Below, in pieces: positions 16,418-23,813 of a stretch of 32,381 bases of DNA. The notes under the pieces were generated by a model. That model saw only the letters and a list, made by a program, of their open reading frames with translations. It was not told the DNA's origin and did not search any database. The position numbers and the translations under genes were made by a program. Each line of letters opens with the position of its first letter. Position 1 is the first letter of the stretch. The stretch is from positions 1 to 32,381 of the forward strand of contig PNKH01000086.1 in assembly GCA_013822345.1 (NCBI GenBank), written 5' to 3'. Source of the DNA: Isosphaera sp. (GTDB taxonomy: Bacteria > Planctomycetota > Planctomycetia > Gemmatales > Gemmataceae).

Positions 16418-16474
16418 CGCACCGGCGCCCCCAGGTGCGTCGTCGCCGGCAAAGCCCGGCTCGACACACCCTAC
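16383..16474. repeat. R2 cloverleaf-like inverted repeat, copy 2
   Basis: Outer arms are 16383-16398 and 16460-16474 (15-16 bp, one substitution and one deletion relative to copy 1). The left hairpin is GGTCCG-CTT-CGGACC, the central stem GACGCACC with GGTGCGTC, and the right hairpin is shorter. Both convergent neighbours end inside it: the cyclase stop is at 16415-16417 and the ThuA stop, TAG on the minus strand, at 16471-16473. Confidence 0.85.
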
Positions 16475-17412
16475 TTCTTCGGCGGCAGGATCGGTTTGAA
16501 CTCGCCCTTCCCCTTCTTGTCCAGGTTCTTGTTCAGGTCCGCCGGGTCGAAGTCGACCTTCGCCCCCTTCTCCGGCACCTCCACCTTCGCCGCCCACAGG
16601 ATCGCGTTCACCACCACCCGGCGGAAGTCCTCGTCCGCCCAGTTCCGGTGGAAGTGCCCGCCGGTGAACCCGAACCCCCGCCCGCCGTCCTTCCGCTCGT
16701 AGGCCCACGCCATCGTCTCGATCTCCCCCTTCCGCGACTTGGTGTACTCCGTCCCCCGCGTCCCGTCCGGCGGCAGCGCCTGGAGGATCGGCGTCACCCC
16801 CTTCATGTCGTCGAGGAACCGCATCCCGTAGTACCACTCGTCCCGGAGCGTGAACGGCTTCACCCCGCGGGTGATCGGGTGCTTCGGCAGCGCCCGCACC
16901 TCCGCGTCCCAGTGCGGGTTGATCGAGTAGTTCGGCTCGTAGTACCCGCCCATCCACCCGAGCACCGTCTTCCCGTGCTGCGGCAGGTAGTCGACCGCGT
17001 AGTGCAGGTTCACCCACCCGCACCCGCGGTCGATCTGCTTCTGCACCAGCTTCATCCGGTCGCCCTGCACCACCGGGTGCCCGCCGCGGCCGTCCATGTA
17101 CATCAGGACGCAGTCCGCCTGGTCGAACAGCTTCTCGTTCTTCGGCCACCCGTCCCGGGCCATGATCGGCCACACGCCCTCGGTCTGCTTGAGGAGGTTC
17201 ATCAGGATCGCGGTGCCGGCGAAGAACTCGTGGTCGCCAGGGCCGTGGCTCGCCCGCCCGGCGATCAGGAGCACCCGCTTCCCCTTGAAGTTGGGCGGCG
17301 GCTCGACCTCCAGCGGCACCTTCGACTGGTCGTAGGGGTCAACCTTCGGCTCGTCGGCCCGGGCGGCGGCGAGCGGGGTTAACAGGAGAACGGCGGGGAG
17401 GACGCGGCGCAT
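16471..17412 (-). CDS. Exported ThuA-domain protein
   Basis: A 313-residue protein starting at 17412 after GGAG with nine-base spacing. It has a Sec signal peptide (MRRVLPAVLLLTPLAAARA) and then a glutamine-amidotransferase-like ThuA fold: VLLIAGRASHGPGDHEF near residue 47, CVLMYMDGRGGH, GWVNLHYAVDY, LGWMGGYYEPNYSI, HPITRGVKPF, DEWYYGMRF and FGFTGGHFHRNW. ThuA proteins are common in planctomycetes next to PSCyt genes and are often linked to trehalose or other sugar use, but the activity is not established. The reading frame takes its stop codon from the R2 repeat. It sits between the cyclase and the DUF116-prenyl synthase gene but on the opposite strand, so it need not belong to that pathway. 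Confidence 0.88.
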   Translation of the reverse strand: MRRVLPAVLLLTPLAAARADEPKVDPYDQSKVPLEVEPPPNFKGKRVLLIAGRASHGPGDHEFFAGTAILMNLLKQTEGVWPIMARDGWPKNEKLFDQADCVLMYMDGRGGHPVVQGDRMKLVQKQIDRGCGWVNLHYAVDYLPQHGKTVLGWMGGYYEPNYSINPHWDAEVRALPKHPITRGVKPFTLRDEWYYGMRFLDDMKGVTPILQALPPDGTRGTEYTKSRKGEIETMAWAYERKDGGRGFGFTGGHFHRNWADEDFRRVVVNAILWAAKVEVPEKGAKVDFDPADLNKNLDKKGKGEFKPILPPKK

Positions 17413-17562
17413 CGTGAAAGACTCCGGCGGGCGGGTGGTATCCGTCGTGTTGAGGAAACCACGCCCGGGGCCCGGCCGCAAGCCCCGATTTCATTTGCTT
17501 CTCAGCCCCGGCCCCGCACACTGATACGGGACCCGCGCCCGCCGACTCGCAAGGGACCGCTC

Positions 17563-19371
17563 GTGCCGACCGTCGCCGAACTCGAGCAGGAAGCCGCCGC
17601 CGAACACGCCCCGACCGCCCCGCCGCGGCTCAACACCGCGGCGTTCAAGGCCGTCCCCGAGACGCGGCCAATCCGCGACCGGGTGCGCGCGGCGGTCACG
17701 GACTTCTGCCGGACCGTGGACAAGTCCAAGCCGCTGACCCGGGAGGGGACCCGCGAGATGGCCGAGGGGATTCTGACCTCCCTCGGCCTCGGCGGGCAGT
17801 ACCTCGGGTTCACGATGGTGATGCTCACGAACGAGTTCTGGCGCGAGCAGGTCGCCGCCGTCCCGTTCTCCCGCCGGCTGATGCTCCTGCCGCACTGCCT
17901 GAAGAACGCCGAGGGGTGCCCGGCCGACTACGACGAGTTCGGCCTCGACTGCAAGAAGTGCGGGGCGTGCGAGGTCGGCGACTTCCGCACCAAGGCGGAG
18001 CAACTCGGGTACAAGGTGCTCGTCTCCGAGGGCACCCCGATCGTCCTGAAGATCATCGTCTCGGGCCACGTCGATGCGATCGTCGGCGTCGCCTGCCTGA
18101 ACGTGCTGGAGAAAGCGTTCGACAAGGTGCTGCTGGCCGGCATCCCGTGCGTCGCCACCCCGCTCCTGTCCAGCAACTGCAAGAACACGTCGGTCGACAA
18201 CGACTGGGTGTTCGAGTCGATCGACCTCCACACCCCGCCGCCGGACCAGAAGACGAAGACCTACGTCCACCTGATGCGGGCGGCGAACCGCCTCTTCGAC
18301 GAGCCGGAGCTGACCCGCCTGGTGCCGCGGCCGCGGGCCGCGGCGCCGGAGGCCGACCCGCTCCGCCGCCACGAGACGATCGCCTACGACTTCCTCGCCC
18401 GCGGCGGCAAGCGGAGCCGGCCGTTTATCACGCTCGCCGCCTACGACGCCCTGAAGGGCGCCCCCGCCACCCTGTCCGACGCCGGCTGGGAACTCCCCGA
18501 CCCGGTGAAGCGGGCGGCCGTCGCGATCGAGACGTTCCACAAGGCGAGCCTGGTCCACGACGACATCGAGGACGACGACGCCTACCGGTACGGCCTCGAA
18601 ACCCTCCACCGCACCCACGGGACCGGGGTCGCGATCAACGTCGGCGACTACCTCATCGGCCTCGGCTACCGGCTCGTGTCCCGCGACCGGAAGGAACTCG
18701 GGGCGGAGGTCGCCGCCGACATCCTCGACAAGCTCGCCGACGCCCACCTGAAGCTGTCCGAGGGCCAGGGGGCGGAACTCCTCTGGCGCGATTCCGGGGA
18801 CAAGGCCCTCACCACCCTCGACGCCCTGAAGATCTACGCCCTCAAGACGTCCCCGGCGTTCGAGGCGGCGCTGTACTCCGGCGTCCGCCTCGCCGGCCCC
18901 GCCGACCAGTACGAGAAGACGGTCGCCGACTTCAGCCGGAACGTCGGGGTCGCGTTCCAGATCCTGAACGACATCAAGGACTGGACCGGCGACGCGGACA
19001 ACAAGCTGGTCGCCGGGCAGGACGTCCTCGCGGCCCGGCCGACGTTGCTGCTCGCCCTCGCCCTCGAAGGCTCGTCGCCGGCGGCGCGGGAGGAGTTGCT
19101 GCACCTGATCGCGTCCGCCCGCACCCCCGGCGCGGACGCCGACGAGCTGGTCGCGCGGGTGCGGCACCTGTACTTCGCGGCGAAGGTGTTCGAGAAGGCG
19201 GACAAGCTGGTGGACAAGTTCCGGGCGAAGGCCGAGGCGCTGGCCGACGGGGTCGAGCCGGTCGAGTTCCGCGAGCTGCTGTACTACCTGGTGGACAGCG
19301 TGCTGGAAAAGGGCGAGCTGCCGCGCCAGGGTGTCACCCAGTTCGTCCAACTCGGGGTGTCGCCCGCATAA
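17563..19371 (+). CDS. DUF116-polyprenyl synthase fusion protein
   Basis: The protein has 602 residues with GTG at 17563 and AAGGGA at 17551-17556. Residues 1-250 are a DUF116-type domain: LLPHCLKNAEGCPADYDEFG at 108-127, GLDCKKCGAC at 127-136 and GVACLNVLEKA near 175. Eight conserved-looking cysteines (112, 119, 130, 133, 136, 178, 196, 206) could bind metal or an Fe-S cluster. Residues 265-602 are a trans-prenyltransferase: GGKRSRP at 281-287, first Asp-rich motif DDIED at 333-337 and second motif NDIKD at 469-473, where Asn replaces the first Asp. The residue at -5 from DDIED is Ala, so no bulky aromatic limits chain length. It would condense IPP with allylic diphosphates in the cytoplasm. 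The fusion joins a domain of unknown function to isoprenoid synthesis. Confidence 0.88.
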   Translation: MPTVAELEQEAAAEHAPTAPPRLNTAAFKAVPETRPIRDRVRAAVTDFCRTVDKSKPLTREGTREMAEGILTSLGLGGQYLGFTMVMLTNEFWREQVAAVPFSRRLMLLPHCLKNAEGCPADYDEFGLDCKKCGACEVGDFRTKAEQLGYKVLVSEGTPIVLKIIVSGHVDAIVGVACLNVLEKAFDKVLLAGIPCVATPLLSSNCKNTSVDNDWVFESIDLHTPPPDQKTKTYVHLMRAANRLFDEPELTRLVPRPRAAAPEADPLRRHETIAYDFLARGGKRSRPFITLAAYDALKGAPATLSDAGWELPDPVKRAAVAIETFHKASLVHDDIEDDDAYRYGLETLHRTHGTGVAINVGDYLIGLGYRLVSRDRKELGAEVAADILDKLADAHLKLSEGQGAELLWRDSGDKALTTLDALKIYALKTSPAFEAALYSGVRLAGPADQYEKTVADFSRNVGVAFQILNDIKDWTGDADNKLVAGQDVLAARPTLLLALALEGSSPAAREELLHLIASARTPGADADELVARVRHLYFAAKVFEKADKLVDKFRAKAEALADGVEPVEFRELLYYLVDSVLEKGELPRQGVTQFVQLGVSPA

Positions 19372-19490
19372 GCGATCGGAACGCGGATGAAGAGGATGGA
19401 AGACGGGATGCAGAGGATCAGAAAGAAACAGTGTTTTGTCTGATCCTCTGCATCCCGTCTTCCATCCTCTTCATCCGCGTTCCGATCGCT
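19371..19490. repeat. R5 palindrome (52-bp perfect arms)
   Basis: Arms 19371-19422 and 19439-19490 are perfect reverse complements with a 16-base A/T-rich loop. The arms are purine-rich on one strand (GGATGAAGAGGATGGAAGAC is a typical stretch) and less GC-rich than the genes. The last base of the upstream stop codon TAA is the first base of the arm. The element fills most of the 149-base gap before the LRR gene and could terminate transcription. Confidence 0.95.
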
Positions 19491-19508
19491 TCGTCTTTGG
19501 CCGCGCGG

Positions 19509-19514
19509 TACACT
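19509..19514 (+). promoter_or_regulatory. -10-like hexamer TACACT, leaderless start of the LRR gene
   Basis: TACACT ends six bases before the ATG at 19521. The string GTACACTTCC is identical to that before bioB. No Shine-Dalgarno site is present and no clear -35 was found. Confidence 0.5.
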
Positions 19515-19520
19515 TCCGGT

Positions 19521-20852
19521 ATGGCACCCGCGGACGAGCAGCCGTTCCTGGACGCGGTCTTCGCCCGGTACCACGACGACGGGCCGCGGCTGGTGTACGC
19601 CGACTACCTCGCCGAGGCCGGCGACCCGGACCGGGCGGACCTCGTCCGGGTGCAGCTCGCCCTCGCCCGCCTCCCGGACGACCACCCGCGCCGGCCCGAC
19701 CTCGTCGACCGCCAGGCCGAACTCCTCGCCGCCCACGCGGACCGCTGGACCGCCCCCCTCCGCCACCTCGCCGACGGGGTCGAGTTCCGCCGCGGCGTCC
19801 CGGACTCCGTGTCCGTCCACGCCGCGGCGTTCCTGTCCGCCGGCGACGAGCTGTTCCGCCGGGCCCGCGTCCGCCGCCTCCGGCTGCTCGACGCCGCCCG
19901 CGAGATGCCCCGGCTGATCGCCTCCCCGCTGCTGGCCCGGGTCCGCGAACTCGACCTGTGCGGCAACGACCTCGGGAACGGGGGGGTCAACCTCCTCGTC
20001 CGGTCGCCGTTCCTGAAGCAGGTCCAGGCCCTCGACCTCGGGTTCGACGGCCTCGACGACGCCGGGGCGAACGCCCTCGCACGGGCCGACACCCTCCCGG
20101 GCCTGGCCGCCCTCGCCCTGAACGACAACGGGCGGATCACCGCCGACGGGCTCCGGGCGCTGGCCGACTCGCCGTTCCTCGCCGGGTTGACTTCCCTCGA
20201 CGTGTCGGGCAACGACATCGACGAGACCGGCCTCGAGCCGGTGACCGCCGGCAAGGCATTCCCGCGGCTCCACACCCTGCGGCTGAGGGGGAACCCGGTC
20301 GGGGACGCGGGGGTGGCCGCCCTCTTCGGGTCGACCCTGTTCCGGCGGATGCTGGACCGGTCGCCGCGCCTCGACCTGCGCGAGACGGGCGTCGGGCCGG
20401 ACGCGGCGGCCCGCCTGGCCGGGTGCCCGGCGCTCGCCCGGTGTACGGCCCTCGACCTCGGGTCGAACTACGTCGGGGACGCCGGGCTCGCCGCCCTGGC
20501 CGCGTCCCCGCACCTCGGCGCCGTCCGGTCGCTCCGCCTCGCCCGGAACGGGATCACCGACGCCGGGGTGGCGGCCGCCTGGGACGCCCTCCGCCGGCTC
20601 CTGCCGGGGCTGCGGACCCTGGACCTGTCCGGGAACCGGCTGACGCAGCACGGGATCGCCGTCCTGCGCGCCGCCCGGGGCGGGTCCGGGGCGACGATCG
20701 ACACCTCGGGGAACGTCCAGGCGTCGGCCGGCGGGGAGGTTCCGATCCGGGTCGGAGAAGTGGTCCCGGACGTGCTCCGCGGGGTCGCCGACGCCGCCCG
20801 CCTCCGCCGCCGGGTCGCCCACCCGGCCGCCCGCCGCGACCCGCCGGGGTGA
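19521..20852 (+). CDS. TIGR02996-domain leucine-rich-repeat protein
   Basis: A 443-residue protein. Residues 1-50 match the repeat-companion domain first described as a Gemmata paralogous family (FLDAVFARYHDDGPRLVYAD, then EAGDPDRADLVRVQLAL). Residues from about 130 to 400 contain repeats of ribonuclease-inhibitor-type LRR, for example RELDLCGNDLGNGGV, TSLDVSGNDIDETGL, HTLRLRGNPVGDAGVAAL, TALDLGSNYVGDAGLAAL and RTLDLSGNRLTQHGI. There is no signal peptide, so it is predicted to be a cytoplasmic protein-interaction module; ligands are unknown. The family is strongly expanded in Gemmataceae and supports the taxonomic call. The start at 19521 is fixed by the domain boundary; a longer frame in the same phase is a shadow of the prenyl synthase gene. 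Confidence 0.9.
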   Translation: MAPADEQPFLDAVFARYHDDGPRLVYADYLAEAGDPDRADLVRVQLALARLPDDHPRRPDLVDRQAELLAAHADRWTAPLRHLADGVEFRRGVPDSVSVHAAAFLSAGDELFRRARVRRLRLLDAAREMPRLIASPLLARVRELDLCGNDLGNGGVNLLVRSPFLKQVQALDLGFDGLDDAGANALARADTLPGLAALALNDNGRITADGLRALADSPFLAGLTSLDVSGNDIDETGLEPVTAGKAFPRLHTLRLRGNPVGDAGVAALFGSTLFRRMLDRSPRLDLRETGVGPDAAARLAGCPALARCTALDLGSNYVGDAGLAALAASPHLGAVRSLRLARNGITDAGVAAAWDALRRLLPGLRTLDLSGNRLTQHGIAVLRAARGGSGATIDTSGNVQASAGGEVPIRVGEVVPDVLRGVADAARLRRRVAHPAARRDPPG

Positions 20853-20862
20853 CGCCGGGGCC

Positions 20863-20990
20863 GCGGCCGTCCCGGCCGCACTGTCCTGGAGCGCGGCCGT
20901 CCCGGCCGCACGTCAGTCGCCCGGTCAGCTCCGGAGTTCCCCCGGAGCCACCCGAACAAGGTCGCAGCGGCCGGGACGGCCGCGCTCCAG
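20863..20990. repeat. R3 palindrome, extended copy with two left cores
   Basis: The 17-bp core GCGGCCGTCCCGGCCGC occurs at 20863-20879 and 20893-20909, and its complement at 20967-20983. The best stem pairs 20886-20909 with 20967-20990 (24 bp, perfect) around a 57-base loop. It lies 11 bases after the LRR gene stop in a 216-base gap that otherwise holds only the promoter at 21002-21030. It is the same family as the repeat inside bioF. Confidence 0.88.
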
Positions 20991-21001
20991 GGGTCACCCG
21001 C

Positions 21002-21030
21002 TTGTGCCGGCCCCTTTTCGCGCGCATAAT
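21002..21030 (+). promoter_or_regulatory. Sigma70-type promoter, TTGTGC-17-CATAAT
   Basis: The -35-like TTGTGC (21002-21007) and -10-like CATAAT (21025-21030) are separated by exactly 17 bases, 38 bases before the start of the zinc-ribbon membrane gene. Confidence 0.6.
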
Positions 21031-21068
21031 CCCGCTGCCGACCCCTCCCCCACCCCCGGACCCCGCCC

Positions 21069-21803
21069 ATGAACAGCGCCTGCCCCTCCTGCGGCGCGGT
21101 GTACGCCGTGACGTCCAAGGACGTCGGCCGGAAGATCAAGTGCAAGAAGTGCGCGTCCGCCCTCCGGGTGGACGACGACGGCCTGGTCGCCGACGACCCG
21201 GCCGCCGCCCCGCCGCCGGTCCCGGCCGCCGTCGTCGGGGACGACGACGCCCCGCCGCGGCGGTCGCGGCCGGCCGGTCGGTCCGCCGCGACCGGCGGGG
21301 GGATCGACCTGCTGGCCAGGGTCGGCGGACTCCCGACCTTCCTGTTCGCCGTCGGGACCGTCCTGGTCCTGTACTTCTTCTTCCAGTCCGCCTTGTCCGC
21401 GGCGTCGGCCCGGCGGGCGGACGGGGCCCTCGACCGGGTGAAGCTGGAGCGGGACATCGAGGTCCGGAAGCTCCGGGAGGGGAAGGACCTGGACGGCATG
21501 ACCCCCGAGGCCCGGACGGACTTCGAGAAGGACGTGGCGAAGAAGACGAAGGACATCAACCGGAAGTACGAGCGGCCGCTGAACGAGGCGGTCGACGACA
21601 AGGAGTACGCCGACATCGCGGCCAAGCGGTCCCCGCTCCTGGACAACTTCGGGCTGATGGTCGGGTTCATGGTCCTGGCGGTCGGGTGCCTGGCGACCGT
21701 CCGGGCGGACGCCCCGCTGGTCGTCCGGGTCGTCGCCGGGGCGATCCTGACCGGGATGATGATGGCGGTGTTCGGGAAGTTCAGCGGGTGCCAGCTCCGG
21801 TGA
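21069..21803 (+). CDS. Zinc-ribbon membrane protein of unknown function
   Basis: A 244-residue protein. Residues 1-35 form a zinc-ribbon-like module with CPSC and CKKC pairs ([10 protein letters not shown] then [13 protein letters not shown]), of the MJ0042 or similar finger type. A Pro/Asp-rich linker follows, then a membrane helix near residues 87-107 ([20 protein letters not shown]). A charged coiled-coil-like region of about 80 residues comes next, and two further membrane segments end the protein ([16 protein letters not shown] and [18 protein letters not shown]). It would sit in the inner membrane with the ribbon in the cytoplasm. N-terminal zinc-ribbon plus membrane architectures are frequent in planctomycetes but not functionally defined. 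It lies directly upstream of pyrH (64 bases) and may be co-transcribed. Confidence 0.72.
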   Translation: MNSACPSCGAVYAVTSKDVGRKIKCKKCASALRVDDDGLVADDPAAAPPPVPAAVVGDDDAPPRRSRPAGRSAATGGGIDLLARVGGLPTFLFAVGTVLVLYFFFQSALSAASARRADGALDRVKLERDIEVRKLREGKDLDGMTPEARTDFEKDVAKKTKDINRKYERPLNEAVDDKEYADIAAKRSPLLDNFGLMVGFMVLAVGCLATVRADAPLVVRVVAGAILTGMMMAVFGKFSGCQLR

Positions 21804-21867
21804 CCCCCGGCCGGCCGCGCGGCCGGTCCGTACCCTGTACCCGTCGCCGCCACCCGAGGACCGTTCC

Positions 21868-22608
21868 GTGCCCGCCGCCGACCCGCTCGCCCCGAAGTAC
21901 CGCCGCGTCCTGTTGAAGCTGAGCGGGGAGTCGCTCGGGCACGGCGGGAAGTCCGGGATCAGCCTGGACGAGGCGAAGGCGATCGCCGAGCAGCTCCGCC
22001 GGGTCCACGCCCGCGGGGTGCAACTGGCGGTGGTGGTCGGCGGCGGGAACATCCTCCGCGGGGCGCAGTTCACGGCCGGCGGGGAGGCGATCAAGCCGGC
22101 GACCGCCGACTACATGGGGATGCTGGCGACCGTCATGAACGGCCTGGCCCTCCAGGACACGCTGGAGACGATGGGGGTCGAGACCCGGTTGCAGTCGGCC
22201 GTGCGGATGGAGACGGTGGCCGAGCCCTACATCCGCCGGCGGGCGATCCGCCACCTGGAGAAGGGGCGGGTGGTGATCCTGGCCGGCGGGACCGGGAACC
22301 CGTTCGTCACCACCGACACCGCCGCCGCCCTGCGCGGGACCGAGCTGGAGGTGGAGGTGGTGCTGAAGGCGACCAAGGTGGACGGGGTGTACGACTCGGA
22401 CCCGGAGAAGAACCCGCACGCGGTGAAGTACGACCGGCTGACCTACGACCAGGTGATCCGGGACGGGCTGCGGGTGATGGACATCGGGGCGTTCGAGATG
22501 TGCCGGACCGCCCGGCTGCCGGTCCTGGTGTTCAACTACAAGCGGGAGCACGCGATCGAGAAAGCCGTCGCCGGGCACCCGGTCGGCACGGTCGTCGGCG
22601 GCTGGTAG
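21868..22608 (+). CDS. pyrH: UMP kinase
   Basis: A 246-residue member of the amino-acid-kinase superfamily that phosphorylates UMP to UDP, the committed nucleotide step for RNA and sugar-nucleotide synthesis. Hallmarks: [11 protein letters not shown] at residues 12-22, [11 protein letters not shown] near 51-61, [17 protein letters not shown] near 75, [12 protein letters not shown] near 147, [13 protein letters not shown] near 169 and the end VGTVVGGW. The start is GTG 21868, with a GAGGA site about ten bases upstream. It is followed by frr after 100 bases, the order found in many bacteria (pyrH-frr), but rpsB and tsf are not next to them here; instead a zinc-ribbon membrane gene precedes. Confidence 0.97.
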   Translation: MPAADPLAPKYRRVLLKLSGESLGHGGKSGISLDEAKAIAEQLRRVHARGVQLAVVVGGGNILRGAQFTAGGEAIKPATADYMGMLATVMNGLALQDTLETMGVETRLQSAVRMETVAEPYIRRRAIRHLEKGRVVILAGGTGNPFVTTDTAAALRGTELEVEVVLKATKVDGVYDSDPEKNPHAVKYDRLTYDQVIRDGLRVMDIGAFEMCRTARLPVLVFNYKREHAIEKAVAGHPVGTVVGGW

Positions 22609-22640
22609 TGGGCGGTGGACAGGCGAGGTCGGCGCCGGGC

Positions 22641-22669
22641 TTTCCCTTCCGACGCCCCGCTGCCACAAT
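22641..22669 (+). promoter_or_regulatory. Possible promoter before frr, TTTCCC-17-CACAAT
   Basis: CACAAT (22664-22669) resembles a -10 element; TTTCCC (22641-22646) is a weak -35 at 17-base spacing. It lies 39 bases before the frr ATG and would let frr be expressed apart from pyrH. Confidence 0.35.
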
Positions 22670-22708
22670 AACCCGCATCCACCGTCCACGACGCACTGGG
22701 GGGAAGCC

Positions 22709-23269
22709 ATGACCGCACAGCAGATCCTGAAGGACTCCGAGGGGCGGATGGAGAAGGCCCTGGAGGTGCTGCGGAACGACCTGAAGGCGGCCCGGACCGG
22801 GCGGGCGTCCCCCGGCATGCTCGACGCCCTGCGGGTGGACAACTACGGGACGATGTCGCCGATCCGGGACGTGGCCTCGGTCACCTGCCCGGACGCCGCC
22901 ACCATCGTCATCAAGCCGTACGCGGCGGACAGCCTGAAGGAGATCGAGAAGGCGATCCGGTCGAGCGACCTCGGCCTGGCCCCGAACAACGACGGGAAGG
23001 TGATCCGGCTGACGGTCCCGGCGATGAGCGGGGACCAGCGGAAGAAGATCGTCGCCCAGGTGAAGAAGTCGGCGGAGGCGGCGAAGGTGTCGTGCCGGAA
23101 CGTCCGCCGGGACGGGAACAAGAGCCTGGACGACGCCGAGAAGGCGAAGACCCTGACCGAGGACGACCGGGACAAGTCGAAGGAAAAGATGCAGGACCTG
23201 CTGAAGGGGTACGAGGGGAAGATCGACGCCCTCGCCGCGGCCAAGGAAAAGGAAGTGATGGACCAGTGA
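22709..23269 (+). CDS. frr: Ribosome recycling factor
   Basis: A 186-residue protein of standard RRF length. It splits post-termination ribosomes together with EF-G. Hallmarks are the N-terminal helix with MEKALEVLRNDLKAARTGRASP (residues about 14-35, quoted as one conserved block broken by the helix turn), the beta strand region LRVDNYGTMSPIRDVASVT, APNNDGKVIRLTVPAMSGDQ and the RNVRRDGNKSL motif near residue 130, then the long C-terminal helix. AAGG-type sequence (GGGGGGAAG) precedes the ATG. It sits in the usual pyrH-frr order. Downstream, 18 bases away, is a thioredoxin-like ferredoxin, which is probably in the same transcript. Confidence 0.97.
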   Translation: MTAQQILKDSEGRMEKALEVLRNDLKAARTGRASPGMLDALRVDNYGTMSPIRDVASVTCPDAATIVIKPYAADSLKEIEKAIRSSDLGLAPNNDGKVIRLTVPAMSGDQRKKIVAQVKKSAEAAKVSCRNVRRDGNKSLDDAEKAKTLTEDDRDKSKEKMQDLLKGYEGKIDALAAAKEKEVMDQ

Positions 23270-23287
23270 CGCGGCGGGAGGTGGCCG

Positions 23288-23689
23288 GTGCCCGACGCCG
23301 ACAAGACCCAACTCGCGGCGATCGCCGACAAGCTGCTGATCGGCCGGTTCCACCGGCACGTCTTCCTGTGCATCGGGGAGGCGTGCTGCACGAAGGAGGC
23401 CGGCGAGGCGGCGTGGGACGTGCTGAAGCGGGAGCTGAAGGACCGCAACCTGTCGCTGGCGGCCGGGCCGGCGGCTTGCTACCGGACGAAGGTCGGGTGC
23501 CTGCGGGTGTGCGCCGGCGGGCCGGTCCTGGTCGTCTACCCCGAGGGGACGTGGTACGCCGGGATGACCGCCGACCGCATCCCCCGGTTCGTCGAACAAC
23601 ACCTGGTCGCCGGCACCCCCGTCGATGAGTGGGTGTTCGCCCGCAACCCGCTGCCGAACTCGGCGGCCGAAGGCGAGCCGGGAGCGTGA
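23288..23689 (+). CDS. Thioredoxin-like [2Fe-2S] ferredoxin
   Basis: A 133-residue protein with GTG start 23288. It fits the thioredoxin-like ferredoxin fold: a first strand and cysteine loop (HVFLCIGEACCTKEAGE near 24-40), then AACYRTKVGCLRVCAGGPVL, which holds the remaining ligand cysteines, then YPEGTWYAGM typical of the NuoE or Clostridium-type ferredoxins. There is no signal peptide, so it is cytoplasmic. The exact redox partner is unknown. It lies 18 bases after frr. The last residues (GEPGA) and the stop codon are encoded by the left arm of the R6 palindrome, so the C terminus appears to have been set by the repeat. Confidence 0.85.
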   Translation: MPDADKTQLAAIADKLLIGRFHRHVFLCIGEACCTKEAGEAAWDVLKRELKDRNLSLAAGPAACYRTKVGCLRVCAGGPVLVVYPEGTWYAGMTADRIPRFVEQHLVAGTPVDEWVFARNPLPNSAAEGEPGA

Positions 23690-23734
23690 GCGACCGGAGG
23701 ACGTTGCTCCGGTCGCTCACGCTCCCGGCTCGCC
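23672..23734. repeat. R6 palindrome (27-bp perfect arms) at a gene end
   Basis: Arms 23672-23698 and 23708-23734 are exact complements with a nine-base loop. Arm core: GAGCCGGGAGCGTGAGCGAC. The TGA at 23687-23689 inside the left arm is the stop of the ferredoxin gene. Confidence 0.93.
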
Positions 23735-23813
23735 CGAACCCTTCACCGCTTCCTCACTCGCTTTTCGTCCCGCCCCGGCGCATCATGACCCCGCCCCCTC
23801 CGCGAGGTGACCC

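Noticed and set aside
12169-17173. Very long minus-strand frames (about 900 and 960 codons) opposite bioA, the ferredoxin and the cyclase
   Set aside because: No recognised motif, compositions dominated by Arg, Gly, Pro and Val, and a full set of recognised genes on the other strand.
17916-19520. Upstream part of the long frame that contains the LRR gene
   Set aside because: It is a shadow of the DUF116-prenyl synthase gene and the R5 palindrome; the TIGR02996 domain begins right after ATG 19521.
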